From NCBI GenBank assembly GCA_028023455.1, contig JAQFVV010012507.1, positions 806,001-870,000 on the forward strand: DNA of 64,000 nt. Reading direction: 5' to 3'. Both the position numbers and the translations under genes were made by a program. The DNA is from Epiperipatus broadwayi. Its lineage: Eukaryota; Onychophora; Udeonychophora; Euonychophora; Peripatidae. Positions 12,060-24,359 of the stretch are shown here, one piece after another. The number at the start of each line of letters is the position of its first letter. Position 1 is the first letter of the stretch. Under the pieces are notes generated by a model. That model made no database searches. It was given only the letters and a program-made list of their open reading frames with translations, and was not told the DNA's origin.

Positions 12060-12275
12060 TCTTCCTTTTATATAAAATAATTTAGAAACAGTGAAAAGCG
12101 TATTTTCTAAAAAGTCTGTCGGAGTTAATTTTTTTGAAGAGTTAAATATAGTTTGTCCTGTTATAGAAAATAATTTAGAAACATTAAAAAGCATATTTTC
12201 TAAAAAGTCTGTCGGAGTTAAAATTTTGAAGAGTTAAATATAGTTCATCCTTTTCATGAAATAATTTATAGAAAA
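12060..12275 (+). repeat. tandem repeat, period 92-93 bp, about 2.3 copies
   Basis: TAATTTAGAAACA starts near 12078 and again at 12171, and GAAGAGTTAAATATAG occurs near 12136 and 12228, both with 92-93 bp spacing. The shared middle includes AAAAAGTCTGTCGGAGTTAA. A third partial copy follows. It lies directly upstream of the gag-like frame at 12.36 kb and may be its leader. Confidence 0.75.
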
Positions 12276-12356
12276 CAGTAAATAGTGTTTTATTTGCTTT
12301 TAGATTTTTGGGTTCTGTTTAAAAAGTTAGTATAGTGAATTTAGTCTTGTGTGAAA

Positions 12357-12572
12357 ATGGAAGTAGTTGAAAAAAATTAGTCAGAGACACAGATGATGAT
12401 GAGGATGATGATGGACATGATGATAGAAATGAAAAGTCAGCAAGCAATGATGGCAGAGTTTAAAGTGGGAATAAAGGAGAAAATTAGTGAAGTTAAGCAG
12501 GGACAGCAGGCAAAAAAAGATGTTGATGTCTCATTATTGCTTCTGAATGGCACATTTTGGACATATTTATAA
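12357..12572 (+). pseudogene. gag-like relic of a retroelement (tentative)
   Basis: Starting at ATG 12357, a frame reads MEVVEKN, stops once at TAG 12378-12380, then stays open for about 60 codons. The peptide is rich in Met, Lys and Gln, with MMDMMIEMKSQQAMMAEFKV and then KEKISEVKQGQQAKKD, before a TAA near 12570. Charged, Met/Gln-rich helical N-termini of this kind are common in LTR-retrotransposon Gag proteins, and the upstream tandem repeat could be the untranslated leader. No CCHC knuckle, protease or RT follows. It might instead be an exon fragment with a helical segment. Confidence 0.27.
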
Positions 12573-12579
12573 TGGTAGT

Positions 12580-13920
12580 GTGTGATATTGTTCCATTCCT
12601 CACATATTTATCCATCATGCATGCACCAAACTTATCAGGCACTTCAATGTAGACAGATGGCTTTTAATTTCTCATGGTTATAAAGACAAATGCTCCATTT
12701 AATGGCAATCAATCACTCTAGCCAAAATATATATTATTGCAATATATACACAGGTGTATATATATGCAGTTCATAGTTTAAAGAAATAATATATATATAT
12801 ATATACTATAAAATACAGTTATTTTCTACTTGCAATAGTGACTATACAATATATTTCCGTTATTAAATTTTGTCCGAATAAATTGTTGTCCGAATAAATT
12901 GTTCAAATTTCTTTTCTTTGCTTTTAAAAAAAATCACAACACTTTTCTAAATTTATAAGCTATTAGAAATTTATCTGATCATTTAGTTATATGAAAAATT
13001 ACTGTTTGCTTCCTTAATTTTTTAAATAGAAAAAACTGACATTTTTAGAAATGCATATTCGAACAATATCCACTTTGTAAAGTGTTCAAAAATATCAGCT
13101 TCAACAGAGTTGGCTTTCCATAGAAAATGCACAATTTTAAAGAATAAAGATTCATAATTGTTTTTCTTTTTTTTACACGATGTCATTTCCATTGCTTACT
13201 CGCAGTGCGTGCCTATTGTTATGTTATATAAATATTGCAATTATCGATTCATTTTTAAAATAATAATATGTATTACTATTATCCCATTCTTATATTCGGT
13301 TGCTTAGTACAATACTTGATCTTTTGCCCATTGCTATGACTATTTCATCATCGTTTAAGTCATTGTTTACATTTATGATAGACATACAGGACCTTCAACA
13401 CAATCCATTTTTTAGTATATATATAAGTTTGTATGAATTTTTCTAATATTTATATTTGTGTGTGTGTGATTAATACAGAATTAGTACATTATCCTAATTA
13501 TTCATCCATTTATATTTTAAAACAGTGTTTTAGCAAAACTTATTATTTACTTTATGTTAAAATCCTAACTAAACCCAATTCATGTGGCTAAGGTTTGTGT
13601 GAGTGTAATTTTAAGCTACCCTCACAATTTATATTTTGAATATTCTACTTCAATTTTATATGTCCATTGTATGTTTCAATGGATAAATATTTGTCTATCA
13701 TGCTGATAATATTAAGTAGGCCTTATATTTGGGGTAGGACTTATCAACATCCTGAAAAATCATGCTAGAGCTTATTTTTTGATTAGGTTTTATTTTGGGG
13801 GAAACATGATAGTTGTAAAATTGACTATCCATTTTAGTATAGATGGTTAAGTTTTAAGTATCTGATTGATCTGATAATACATCAATTGATTACTACTCTT
13901 TATACTTACACAAGCTGCTT
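12580..13920. other. AT-rich DNA, no gene seen
   Basis: Contains short (TA)n runs near 12789-12806 and a TGTG run near 13457. No coding signal. Confidence 0.5.
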
Positions 13921-13925
13921 TTTAC

Positions 13926-14269
13926 AGAGACAAAACTCTCCATGCAGTAGCACCATTCAGTGCAAGCCCGAGAATTCAATGGATGCAGGATGATACATGC
14001 TAATGAGCTTAGCTTAAAAATATTGGTTTTCATTTTGGACTGAAAGCATTATAATTAGCTAAAAAGTAAAAGATAGCTGCTGAAGACTTGCATTAGATCC
14101 TATGATGTAGCTGCAGTGTTCTCAGATCCAAGGCTTCTCACTGATGAAAGCCACAAGCTAAAAAATAGTCTGAAGATATTGGAATAGTAGGCAGTAGGTA
14201 GGGTTTTTATGCACAAATTTTTTCATCCATTGATTATTCTGGATTGCAATAAGTTTTGCCTCTGTGATC
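13926..14269. repeat. possible TIR element of about 345 bp
   Basis: CAGAGACAAAACT at the left is complemented by AGTTTTGCCTCTG at the right (one mismatch in 13), about 345 bp apart. The left end continues as CTCCATGCAGTAGCACCATTC, which matches the arm of the foldback at 9422-9529. The interior is non-coding. This looks like a non-autonomous DNA element with short inverted termini, the 9.4-kb foldback being a collapsed relative. Confidence 0.4.
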
Positions 14270-14305
14270 TGATAACTGAAAATTATTCATGAAGTGTGTA
14301 TTTAA

Positions 14306-14338
14306 TTGAGAGAGAGAGAGAGCGAAAGGAGAGAGAGT
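14306..14338 (+). repeat. (GA)n microsatellite
   Basis: Short GA repeat with one interruption. Confidence 0.9.
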
Positions 14339-14339
14339 A

Positions 14340-15360
14340 GTGATTATTCTGGTGTTAGAATTTTTTTAAAAATTACTGTTTTTCTATATTTTTCCTATTT
14401 TTAATTCCTACATTTCCGTTTTATTCTCATATTTTTTGTATGTGCGGAATTATTCTTGTTGCTTTCTATACAATATGTATGAGACTAGCTTATGATATAA
14501 TTTAAACAACAATTGAATGATTAGTTTACTCTGGGAATGATGGAATGTTTATTCATGTGTATTAACTAAATTTTGATCTGAAAACTTTTAACTTTATTTT
14601 GGAATGATATGGCATTTGCCACTAAGATAGAGTTGGAAAAACTTTTCAGACAGCTAAGGCTTTATTTTAAAAATAAATTGTCTGACTATAAAATAGAATG
14701 TGATATTTTCATTAGTTTTCATTTTTAATTTATTACAAAATGTATAACAAAATCTGTTTCTCTGATTGTGACAAGTACAGGTGTTTGCAAATAACTTGCA
14801 TATATTATACTATATAAAAAAATTTGTTATTATTTTACCAGCAAATTAAATTAATGGTCATTTGATATATTACATATTCGTTCTTTTATAAAATGTTAAT
14901 AATTAAATTAGATATGTTATTTCAAAATATTAACAATTACATCGAATTAAATTATGTTTTTGGCCTTGAAAAAGTAAATACTAAACTTCCATTGTCTCCA
15001 AAAAGATACAAAAAATGTAAAGCTACAAATACAAATAGTTAAAAATTATTTATAAATAAATACATAATAAAAAGCCTCATTTATAATACAATTTTACAGT
15101 TTGGGTTCAAATTAAGTCCACGGGAATCCTTTTTTTTTCAAAATCCAAACAGACATTTCTGTTAATTAACTGACTTAAGCCAACTCAGTTCTTCACATAA
15201 TTATTATTCATAAATAAATATATAAGCTATTTCAGCTAGAAAGTATAAAATATGAAAGAAAATCATGAAATTTATTATATAGTATTTGTCTAGTCTATGA
15301 ATAATATTTTCTCCTTCATTACATTTTCAGTACAGAATGTTATTTGTTTTCTTTTTCTCT
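14340..15360. other. AT-rich DNA, no gene seen
   Basis: No coding frame or clear repeat. It ends in a CT-rich tract and a short (TA)n that abuts the inverted repeat starting at 15380. Confidence 0.5.
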
Positions 15361-15379
15361 CTCTCTTTAGTATATATAT

Positions 15380-16083
15380 ATGAAAAACAAAAACAAGTTA
15401 CTCACGTAACCTGCTATCACTTGTTATTTATGTTCAAAAGATGGCGCTTTACCAAAACCACCGAACAAGTGTAAAATTTGTTTACATAAACGAAAAAAGA
15501 GTCAGAATTAACTACCTCTTTCATTTGCTCACCCCCAGATCAGCTGATTTCAAGCTGGTTTGCTCTCCTCAGTGAGGGATAGAGTATAGAAACTAGATCT
15601 AAACACTGACTCTCAAGTGTTTATGCAAAACGTTTCTATCAGATTGCAAGCGTGAATTTTTCAGACCGGTAAAGTCTTCAAACTCATCCTAGCAAGCCAG
15701 ATATATTGCAGAGACTTTGATTATATGGTGATACTGAACTGAGATCAGACCCATATAAATATCTGGCTTGCTAGGCTGAGTTTGAAGACTTTACCGGTCT
15801 GAAAAATTCACGCTTGCAATCTGATAGAAACGTTTTGCATAAACACTTGAGAGTCAGTGTTTAGATCTAGTTTCTATACTCTATCCCTCACTGAGGAGAG
15901 CAAACCAGCTTGAAATCAGCTGATCTGGGGGTGAGCAAATGAAAGAGGTAGTTAATTCTGACTCTTTTTTCGTTTATGTAAACAAATTTTACACTTGTTC
16001 GGTGGTTTTGGTAAAGCGCCATCTTTTGAACATAAATAACAAGTGATAGCAGGTTACGTGAGTAACTTGTTTTTGTTTTTCAT
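15380..16083. repeat. large inverted repeat built from the 414-418-bp family
   Basis: Left arm 15380-15704 and right arm 15759-16083 are complementary over about 325 bp with only a few differences, around a 54-bp spacer. The arms run from ATGAAAAACAAAAACAAG to AGCAAGCCAGATAT. The spacer is itself unit sequence, so this is one unit in one orientation fused head-to-head to a unit in the other. RNA from it would make a long double-stranded hairpin, and the DNA could extrude a cruciform. It abuts (TA)n on the left and continues on the right into another unit. Confidence 0.93.
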
Positions 16084-16445
16084 AAATGTACCTTTAAAGT
16101 TTTCTTGCAATGATATATATTGCAGAGACTTTGATTATATGGTGATACTGAACTGAGATCAGACCCATATAAATATCTGGCTTGCTAGGCTGAGTTTGAA
16201 GACTTTACCGGTCTGAAAAATTCACGCTTGCAATCTGATAGAAACGTTTTGCATAAACACTTGAGAGTCAGTGTTTAGATCTAGTTTCTATACTCTATCC
16301 CTCACTGAGGAGAGCAAACCAGCTTGAAATCAGCTGATCTGGGGGTGAGCAAATGAAAGAGGTAGTTAATTCTGACTCTTTTTTCGTTTATGTAAACAAA
16401 TTTTACACTTGTTCAGTGGTTTTGGTAAAGCGCCATCTTTTGAAC

Positions 16446-16448
<3 letters not shown>
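16084..16448 (-). repeat. second direct unit of the 414-418-bp family
   Basis: Immediately after the inverted repeat the unit repeats in the same orientation as the right arm with a period of 414 bp (GCAGAGACTTTGATT at 15708 and 16122). It ends within CGCCATCTTTTGAACA, directly at a (TA)n, mirroring how the 46-kb array starts. The orientation is opposite to the 46-49-kb array. Confidence 0.92.
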
Positions 16449-16484
<36 letters not shown>

Positions 16485-16509
16485 AACACACAGAGAGAGA
16501 GAGAGAATA
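16446..16509 (+). repeat. compound (TA)n(GA)n microsatellite
   Basis: About 20 bp of TA followed by interrupted GA. Confidence 0.93.
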
Positions 16510-16722
16510 TTTGAACACAGACTTTCATTTTTTCTTCAGCCATCATTTCTCATACATATTTTGTGCTGAACCAGTACTCACGAGTTTGTGCAAATCATCA
16601 TCTCCCACACACATATATAATCAGTTCTCAGTTTATATTAAGACAGCAAATCTTCATACTTTAATAGGCAGGCTTCAATCTATTCTAGCCTCCAGTCATA
16701 CCATTAAAAATCTGATACAATA
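16510..16722 (-). repeat. SINE-like dispersed repeat, copy A
   Basis: On the minus strand this copy contains GGGAGATGATGATTTGCACA, then GTGAGTACTGGTTCAGCAC, and ends at a B-box-like TGTGTTCAAAT near 16510-16520. The same blocks occur in copies at 16724-16985 and 32530-32790. Compared with the 32.5-kb copy, about 50 bp before the B-box-like end is missing. It forms a head-to-head pair with copy B. Non-coding. Confidence 0.65.
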
Positions 16723-16723
16723 G

Positions 16724-16985
16724 TATAGACAGATGAAGAGTTGGAGGTGAAGTAGATAGAAACCTGTCCATTAAAGTGTAAAGTATATATACGTGTGTGT
16801 GTGGAAAATGATGATCTGGACAAACTGATGAGTGCTGACTCAGCAAGAAATATAAATCATTTATTTTTTTCACATGTGTGTGGTCATATGTATCAGTTGT
16901 ATGAGGTAAAATGCATGACTGAAAGGAACTTAAAATTTTGGGTTCAAATCCCCTATATTATATCTAGACTCCAGGTATATAAAAT
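16724..16985 (+). repeat. SINE-like dispersed repeat, copy B
   Basis: Contains AAAATGATGATCTGGACAAA, CTGATGAGTGCTGACTCAGC and CACATGTGTG in the same order as the other copies, and near its right end GGTTCAAATCC (16941-16951), a perfect match to the RNA polymerase III B-box pattern. A convincing A box about 35-50 bp upstream is not evident, so tRNA ancestry is likely but unproven. Confidence 0.62.
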
Positions 16986-16989
16986 ATAC

Positions 16990-18905
16990 TTTATTTAAAA
17001 TATTATATATATAAATACATAATTTGTAGGTTTATCAATGTAAAATTTTAATTAGATATTCCAACATTTTGACTTGATCACACAAATCCTTAACTGGGAA
17101 ATGGATACTATTTAATTATAGAGGCATTGTAAATGTAACCCATGAATACATTCATATAAATATATATATATATATATTGTAACTTCTCTCTACAGTAAAA
17201 TAAAATATAACGAATTTGAAATACATGTCAAACAAAGTAAGAGAGGTGGCATGAATAGCATAATCATGAGTAACTAACTATACGAGAGACCACAGTGCAT
17301 TACCAACTTTACATTACACTAACTTTAAATCTTCTATGTCTAATATTAAACAAAATATATTTATTAAACTAACTTCTAATATCCAAACAAATTATTAAAA
17401 AACAAATATTTGATTTACAACTTTAAAATATGGTTCATAATCAGGAAGGCATCTATCTATGAGGTGAGTATGAAATTAGAAGTATGGAATGAATGATAAA
17501 TGAATAAAGATGTAGAAGATTGAATAAGTAGTGAAGAGCAAATAATAATTAATTAATGAAAATGAATAATGAATAGATTTAAGAATGAGAAGAAAAAGGA
17601 AATGTGTTAGGGTAAAGAATATTTAAGGTTATGATAGAATAGGGATCAATGGAAGATAAATAAATTATGATAGTATAATAGATGAGATGATGATGAAAAT
17701 AAAAAATATATAAAAAGGATGGGTTATGATAATAATGTTGGTGGTGATGAATGGGATCCTGAGCTATTAAAGTAATATTATTCCAAACAAAAGCAAGATA
17801 CTATTGAAATAAATGCAAGGATTCTAAGTTTGACTAATTAAAGAAGAAAGTTTAACTACTATCAAAAATGGGTTCTAAGTTTTAAAATTAAAGAAGAAGG
17901 CTTAAATCTTTGAGATTTTTATGAATCAAATAAACAATAAGAATGAAAATAAGAGACAAAGATAATGCATATCAAATAACTTAAGAAATAGAAGCTAATA
18001 ATAAAATCAAAGTTAAAAATATTAATCAATAACTTAATTTCTTATGATTTATATAATTTGAAATGTCACTATTTTTACAAAATATATCGTATCAGTAAGA
18101 TTTTACTACTATCCAATATACAAAACAAAGATAATGCATAATGCAAAAATGGAATTAGTAAAGAATATTTAACTACTCCACTAGCAATAATAAAGGTAAA
18201 CTTGAAATTTTATGATGAATCAATAAATCCCTATTAATAATAAGGTAAATATAATAATCATTTATAAACTAATTTTGATCTGGCCACAGTGAACAATATG
18301 ATCAAGTTCAGTGAATGATAGAATATGATAATTTATAAAAAAAAATATTCCCCAAAACTAAATATTTAACCTTCAAGACATTATTTGAAAATATTATATG
18401 TACTATAATAATAACAATGTTTTGCTCAATAAATAATAAAATTTTGTATACTCTATATATAAGAGCTTGGCAAAATTTATTTCTGATATGCTAATGTATA
18501 ATAAAAGCAATTATACTAACTGATAATGATATTTATAATAATAATAATAATGTAAGGATAGCAATAGCAATAACAACATGGATAGTGTTTAGCAATAAGG
18601 CTACAGACAACTGAATACATTTTCAAAACAAAATTTTATTTATACTATTTACATATCTTATAAATCAACAACAGCAACATAAGGAAACATATATATTCTT
18701 GATCAAATTATAGACAGAAACTACCCAGAGCAAGATTTAGTTACATATTTAAATATTAATAAAAGAAAGATTCCTTTAGATCTGTTTATAATTCTAATAA
18801 ATTACCATCTTGTAGCAAATTCTCATTTACATTTATTCTTTTAATTAGATTTATTTTAACCTATTACAATATTTTTATATTTTATTTATTTATTTATTAA
18901 GTATG
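16990..18905. other. AT-rich DNA, no gene seen
   Basis: AT-rich throughout, with short (TA)n near 17158-17176. Purine-rich AATGAATAA-like sequence at 17460-17720 looks like degenerate simple sequence. No coding signal. Confidence 0.5.
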
Positions 18906-18909
18906 GTTT

Positions 18910-19258
18910 TATAAAACTTATTTATTTACATTTGAATATCAGCCTTTCAAGCTAATTGTGCAGATGCTTTGCGAGTGTTAATAATAAATGAATACTTTCT
19001 CACCAATACAAGATATAGTATTTATGCAGGAACATGCTTTCTTTGCCAGTACTTCAGATTTGCTCATATATAAATATTTGAGTTGTAGAGATAAGAGGAT
19101 TCCTTTTATTCCTGCATAAATACTATATCTTGTATTGGTGAGAAAGTATTCATTTATTATTAACATTCGCAAAGCGTTTGCACAATTAGCTTGAAAGGCT
19201 GATATTCGAATGTAAATACAATTGTATAGATAGACGCTATATAAAACTTATTTATTTA
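18910..19258. repeat. foldback element with 109-bp arms and flanking direct repeats
   Basis: Arms 18923-19031 and 19110-19218 are near-perfect inverted copies around a 78-bp loop. They start TATTTACATTTGAATATCAG and end at TTTATGCAGGA. A 19-bp identical direct repeat, TATAAAACTTATTTATTTA, sits at 18910-18928 and 19240-19258, which is the pattern expected of a long target-site duplication, although the right copy lies 21 bp outside the arm. No protein is encoded. Confidence 0.85.
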
Positions 19259-19265
19259 AAATAAA

Positions 19266-20386
19266 ATCGTTCAAATGAAGTCAATCTCCGATAATGTGCT
19301 ACTTCTTAAATATTATAAATTTTCATGCACTTACCTTCCAGTAAGAGTTTAAAAAATTTAAGTGAATCACTTAACTTAGAGTGTACATTCTATATACATC
19401 AACTTTTACAGACCATGCTTAAAGCAGGCTTGAGTCTATTGTATGCCTTGTGTTGTAATCAAATATTTAACCCGTCACAGGAGAAAGACAGGGCCTCATT
19501 TTTAACCATCTACAATTAGACAAACATGACTTATAAATGTAAATCTATTATTATAAAGCACTGAAAACTTTGAAATTATTCAAATGAAAGTCAATCTCTG
19601 ATAATGCGCTACTTCTTAAATATTATAAATTTCCATGCACTCACCCACTGGTAATAGTTTAAAAAACTTAAGTGAATCACTTAATCTTAGAGCATACATT
19701 CCATATACACCAATTTTTACAGACCATAATAATAGATTTACATTTATAAATCATGTTTGTCTAATCATAGATGGTTAAAAATGAGACACTATCTTTCTCC
19801 TGCAGTGGGTTAAATAGATTTCTACAATTGAATATTTGATTATAACATCAGGAACACAATAGATTCATGCCCTGATTTAAGTATGGTCTGTAAGAGTTAG
19901 TGTATATAGAATGTACACTCTAAACTTAAGTGATTCACTTAAGTTTTTTAAACTCTTACTGGCAGGTGAGTGTATGGAAATTTATAATATTTAAGAAGTA
20001 GCACATTATCAGACTTTGACTGCCATTTGAATAATTTCAAAGTTTTCAGTGCTTTGTAATATTATATTTACATTTATAAGTCATTTGTCTAATTGTAGGT
20101 GGTTAAAAATGAGACATTGTCTTTCTTCTGCTATGGGTTTAAATAGATTTGTACAATTGAATATTTGATTATAACATCAGGCAAATAAGAAACTCAAGCC
20201 CTGATTTCTGTAAGAGTTGGTCTATATAGAATGTATGCTCTAAGATTAAGTGATTCACTTAAGTTTTTTAAACTCTTATAATACTTTTTAAACTCTTATA
20301 ATATTTAAGAAGTAGCGCATTATCGGAGATTGATTTCCATTTGAATAATTTTAAAGTTTTCAACACTTTATAATAATTAATTTATT
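19266..20386. repeat. four-copy cluster of a 310-bp repeat arranged as a palindrome
   Basis: Copy 1 (plus, about 19271-19579) and partial copy 2 (plus, about 19580-19728) are followed by copy 3 (minus, about 19729-20058) and copy 4 (minus, about 20059-20386). Shared landmarks are GCGCTACTTCTTAAATATTA, AAGTGAATCACTTAA (itself palindromic) and GGTTAAAAATGAGACA (in the minus copies). Copies differ by several per cent and by small deletions, so they are not fresh. Non-coding. Confidence 0.88.
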
Positions 20387-20389
20387 TAA

Positions 20390-23300
20390 AATAATTATAG
20401 GCAATATATTTTAAATTTATATCTGATGATTAACAAGCCAGCAATAGTCAATATTAGACAAGATAATGTAATAGGTATTCATAAAGCATAATAATTTATA
20501 TCACAATATATTAAGAAAATTATTGACTTTCGATTTTGTTTATTTATTCAGGATGCTAGATGGTAAATATTATTTTGAGAATCAATATTACTATTGTTCT
20601 ACACTTCAATTATTAATTTTATATTATAGGAATTTCCTAACACAAGTAAAAACATCAGCATTTTAAATACTTAGAAATCAATAGTAAATAACAAAGATTA
20701 CTTATACTGGAAATCATCTCAAATAGATAATGCATTAGACAATAATCTAGTAATATAAAATAAGATTGATAAGATATTATTATTTCTTATCTTTGTTTTC
20801 TTAATGTTAAACACAGTTTACATTTCTAATTAATATTTTACCATTGCTACCAATATCAAATTGTCAAAATTTAAGAGTATGAAATACACAATTTATCCAG
20901 AAGTATAATGGATTTAACTAAGGCAAATAAACAAACAAATAGCCTAAACCATGGTCATTTCATGACTACAAGTAGTCTGGAATCCCAGTATCATTTTTGG
21001 AGCACCTTTAGAGACATGAAAATGGAAGGGATAGTCAATCCCTTGTTTAAGTAACTATATGAAATACATTATGAGAATGTAGCTTTAATCAACTCAAAGC
21101 TCTATGAATATTATACATGATTGACCCGTGATAATAATTTATGCATTACACCTGGCATGGTACAACATGGATATATGGATAAAATACAAATATTATACAC
21201 ATATCATCATAATAATTTAACATGATAAAAACCAAATCTCATACTAATAACACCTGCCATATAAATGTAAACATTAAACAACATGGAATATCTTTTTAAT
21301 TAATATATGAAAATTACAATTATCAATTCGAAAGTATAATAATCATTAATGGAAATTAATTACATATTATAATATTCAACATAATATTCAATGTTCCTAA
21401 ATTGATTAAAATTAAATGTTATATTTTATTATCATTCAGCAATTATAGCTTTACTAACAGAAAATATTAAGATAAAATTATAATAATAGAACAAAGTTTA
21501 ATAATTTATTGTTAAAAATTTTACATTTTCATTTATGATCACCTTTAAGATATAAATAAATTTTATATTTAATAGTATTACATGTGTCTTTAATTTCATG
21601 AGCAATCTCATGGCCACACTGATAATTTTTGCTTTATGAGCAAACCAGTTGCCAAATCTATAACATATACATACAATTACAACATAATACATGTTAAAAT
21701 AATAAAAAAATATCATTACCCAAATTTTCTTCACATTTATTCTGTGAAACAAAGAGAAAACATAAATAAATAGAATAATTTTAAATCTGCAGAATTCTTT
21801 AACTTTCATAATATTCTTTACCATTTTAAAATTACTTTATTTTTATTCCTTTAAATACATTAAGTAGATTTTGATATATGATAATCATAAAATTTTATTT
21901 TCTACAGGGTACCATTATGACATTTTACTATGTTTATTTGTAAAAATTCCTTCCAACACATATTTATTGGTCTCCTACATCATGAGTACATTTTATACAT
22001 ATTCATTAATCTAATTAGTAATCCTGATGCATTGTTGGATCATTAAATAATTGTAGTCTCTTCTTTTAACATTTTAATATTTGAAAATACAAGATATCAA
22101 CACATTGAAAATTACCATTTATTCTGATCATTATTACACATAAAACTTCTTTTATTTTATGACATGATAGAACTATTCAATAAATAGCATATTATACATT
22201 TGATATTTATAATATGGTTAACACTTTAACTTATACATTGGAAAATAAATTAAAATTTAATTTAATATTGATGAAATGCTATTGTTATATTTAATGAATG
22301 TACCAATTCTGCTTATCAGGCAGGGTTTAATAATGTCAAATCCGGTTTTACATCACCAAAATTTAAGGTCATATATAAAAGAACATTTTTTTTATATTAA
22401 GAATTTTCTTAAAATACTTTAAGTACTTGTAGTATCTTTTTTTCTTTTTATGTATTTATTCATTGTAATTAAGTTTAGCAGGTATAGGCGGTTACTGTTG
22501 CTGATAAATTTAATGCAACAAGACAATTTTTTTATTACTTTCTCACATATTTTGTAGTTTTTATAATGTAAGGAAAATTATTGGTATCTAGATTTAATTT
22601 CAGGTAATTTATCATTTTAATGAAAACAAGACACAATTGTAAAATTAATCTAGTTAGCAGTAAAAGAAAATTAATATCTGTTATCATAATTCAATTATTT
22701 CACAAACAAAAGTCAAAAAACTTTCCTTTCTTTTATCATTCCAAATTTACTATAACTGTCCATATAATGCATTTTGCAAGTTATTATAAATAAAATATTT
22801 ACAAGACAAATAATAAAATTTTAAGCTTACAAACTTCTAATCTAGTTTAGACTTGAATTCCACTTTGGCAGGCTATTCCTCGATATATCTAGTAATTTTA
22901 CAGTGAACCATTTCTAGTTATCAGTTGACAGTCATGTTCTGTCCTCATGAGTGTAGGTCAAATAAAATTTCTATTCCATTGTTACAAATTATGAATGACA
23001 AATATTTTGTATTTGCTTTCCCTGTAAAAAAAAATCTTTTCATTCTTCTTTATGCAGAAAAATAGCTAAAAAGAACTGGAAAAACCGGGAGCTCTACCTA
23101 ATCCAAGTCAATTCAATTCCCATTCAATTCTCCTTTAAAATTCTGTGCAGGCCTATTTATTAACTTTTCTCCAAGGGGCTGATTGTAAAAATAATAGACT
23201 ACTTAAATTATAGTATGTAAATATATTTACATAAAATTAATAACTGCATCTGTAAATATAAATGATAACTAATTAAGTCACTCAACATAATTTCAGATTA

Positions 23301-23725
23301 TAATAAAAATATGTTTAATAATTAATTATAATATTTAATTTAAAATAATTTTAATTTTAAGTCTGTTGACAACTATTACTTAATAATAAAATACTAAATA
23401 TTTCAATGACTAATTTAATTATAATACTAAAAAATTATTATTTTGACACTTCTGAAATTAATTTATCTGACAGATTGTACATAAAAAGTCTCACACACAA
23501 TCTGACATAGGGTTAACACATGTTGAACAGCTCAAGTCTCTATCATTTTAAAGAAATCTATTTATGAAATTTATCTAATTTTATTCCCTAACATGAAAAT
23601 CATGAGACCACACCACAGATATTAATTATGGATTTAATAACAAAAATTATTGTTAATTAAAATTTAAAATTTTAGCCAATTGGCTATTTAATAGGGCTTG
23701 AAAAACATCAAATCCAACCATAAGA
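20390..23725. other. AT-rich DNA, no gene seen
   Basis: No convincing gene. Slightly more complex sequence at 20930-21180 and 22840-23180 could be old repeats, but I could not match it to anything else in the window. A 108-codon minus frame at 21498-21824 is Ile/Phe/Lys-rich and looks like a chance product of AT-rich DNA. Confidence 0.45.
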
Positions 23726-23729
23726 TTAC

Positions 23730-24047
<318 letters not shown>

Positions 24048-24298
24048 CTTGAAATATGTTAATAAAAATTGCCCTTTTCATTTTTCTTTTATAGTAGTGT
24101 AGTATTATTTAGGCCATGGTTGTAAGATTTTTCCTATAAGAAAATTAAAATAATAATTGAATAATTATTTACTTCAGTTTGTGTGTAATTTTAAAGTTTT
24201 CTCTTAATTGTTTTTTATACATATATTGATTCACCTATACATATATGATTCATTGAATTTTTATATAATTTGATAATGATATTACTTTTTCCCTTTAG

Positions 24299-24351
24299 AT
24301 GAAGTACTTGAAGAATTATTAGCTAATTTGTTTATCTTTTGTGAAGAGTAA
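24299..24351 (+). CDS. candidate terminal exon
   Basis: A good acceptor (TTACTTTTTCCCTTTAG) precedes two bases and then EVLEELLANLFIFCEE with a TAA at 24349-24351; AATAAA follows at once at 24352. The acidic, Leu-rich peptide is protein-like and the other two frames stop early. It is short, with no partner exon found, so chance remains likely. Confidence 0.22.
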
Positions 24352-24359
24352 AATAAAAC

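Noticed and set aside
16815-16870. Hammerhead-ribozyme-like core in SINE-like copy B (CTGATGAG, a short complementary stem, then GAAA)
   Set aside because: Stem II pairs only partly, stem III is poor and stem I would be A/T only. Copies at 16.6 and 32.65 kb lack the GAAA or the exact CTGATGA, so the core is not conserved in the family.
21498-21824. 108-codon minus-strand frame
   Set aside because: Composition follows the AT bias; no recognisable domain or splice signal.
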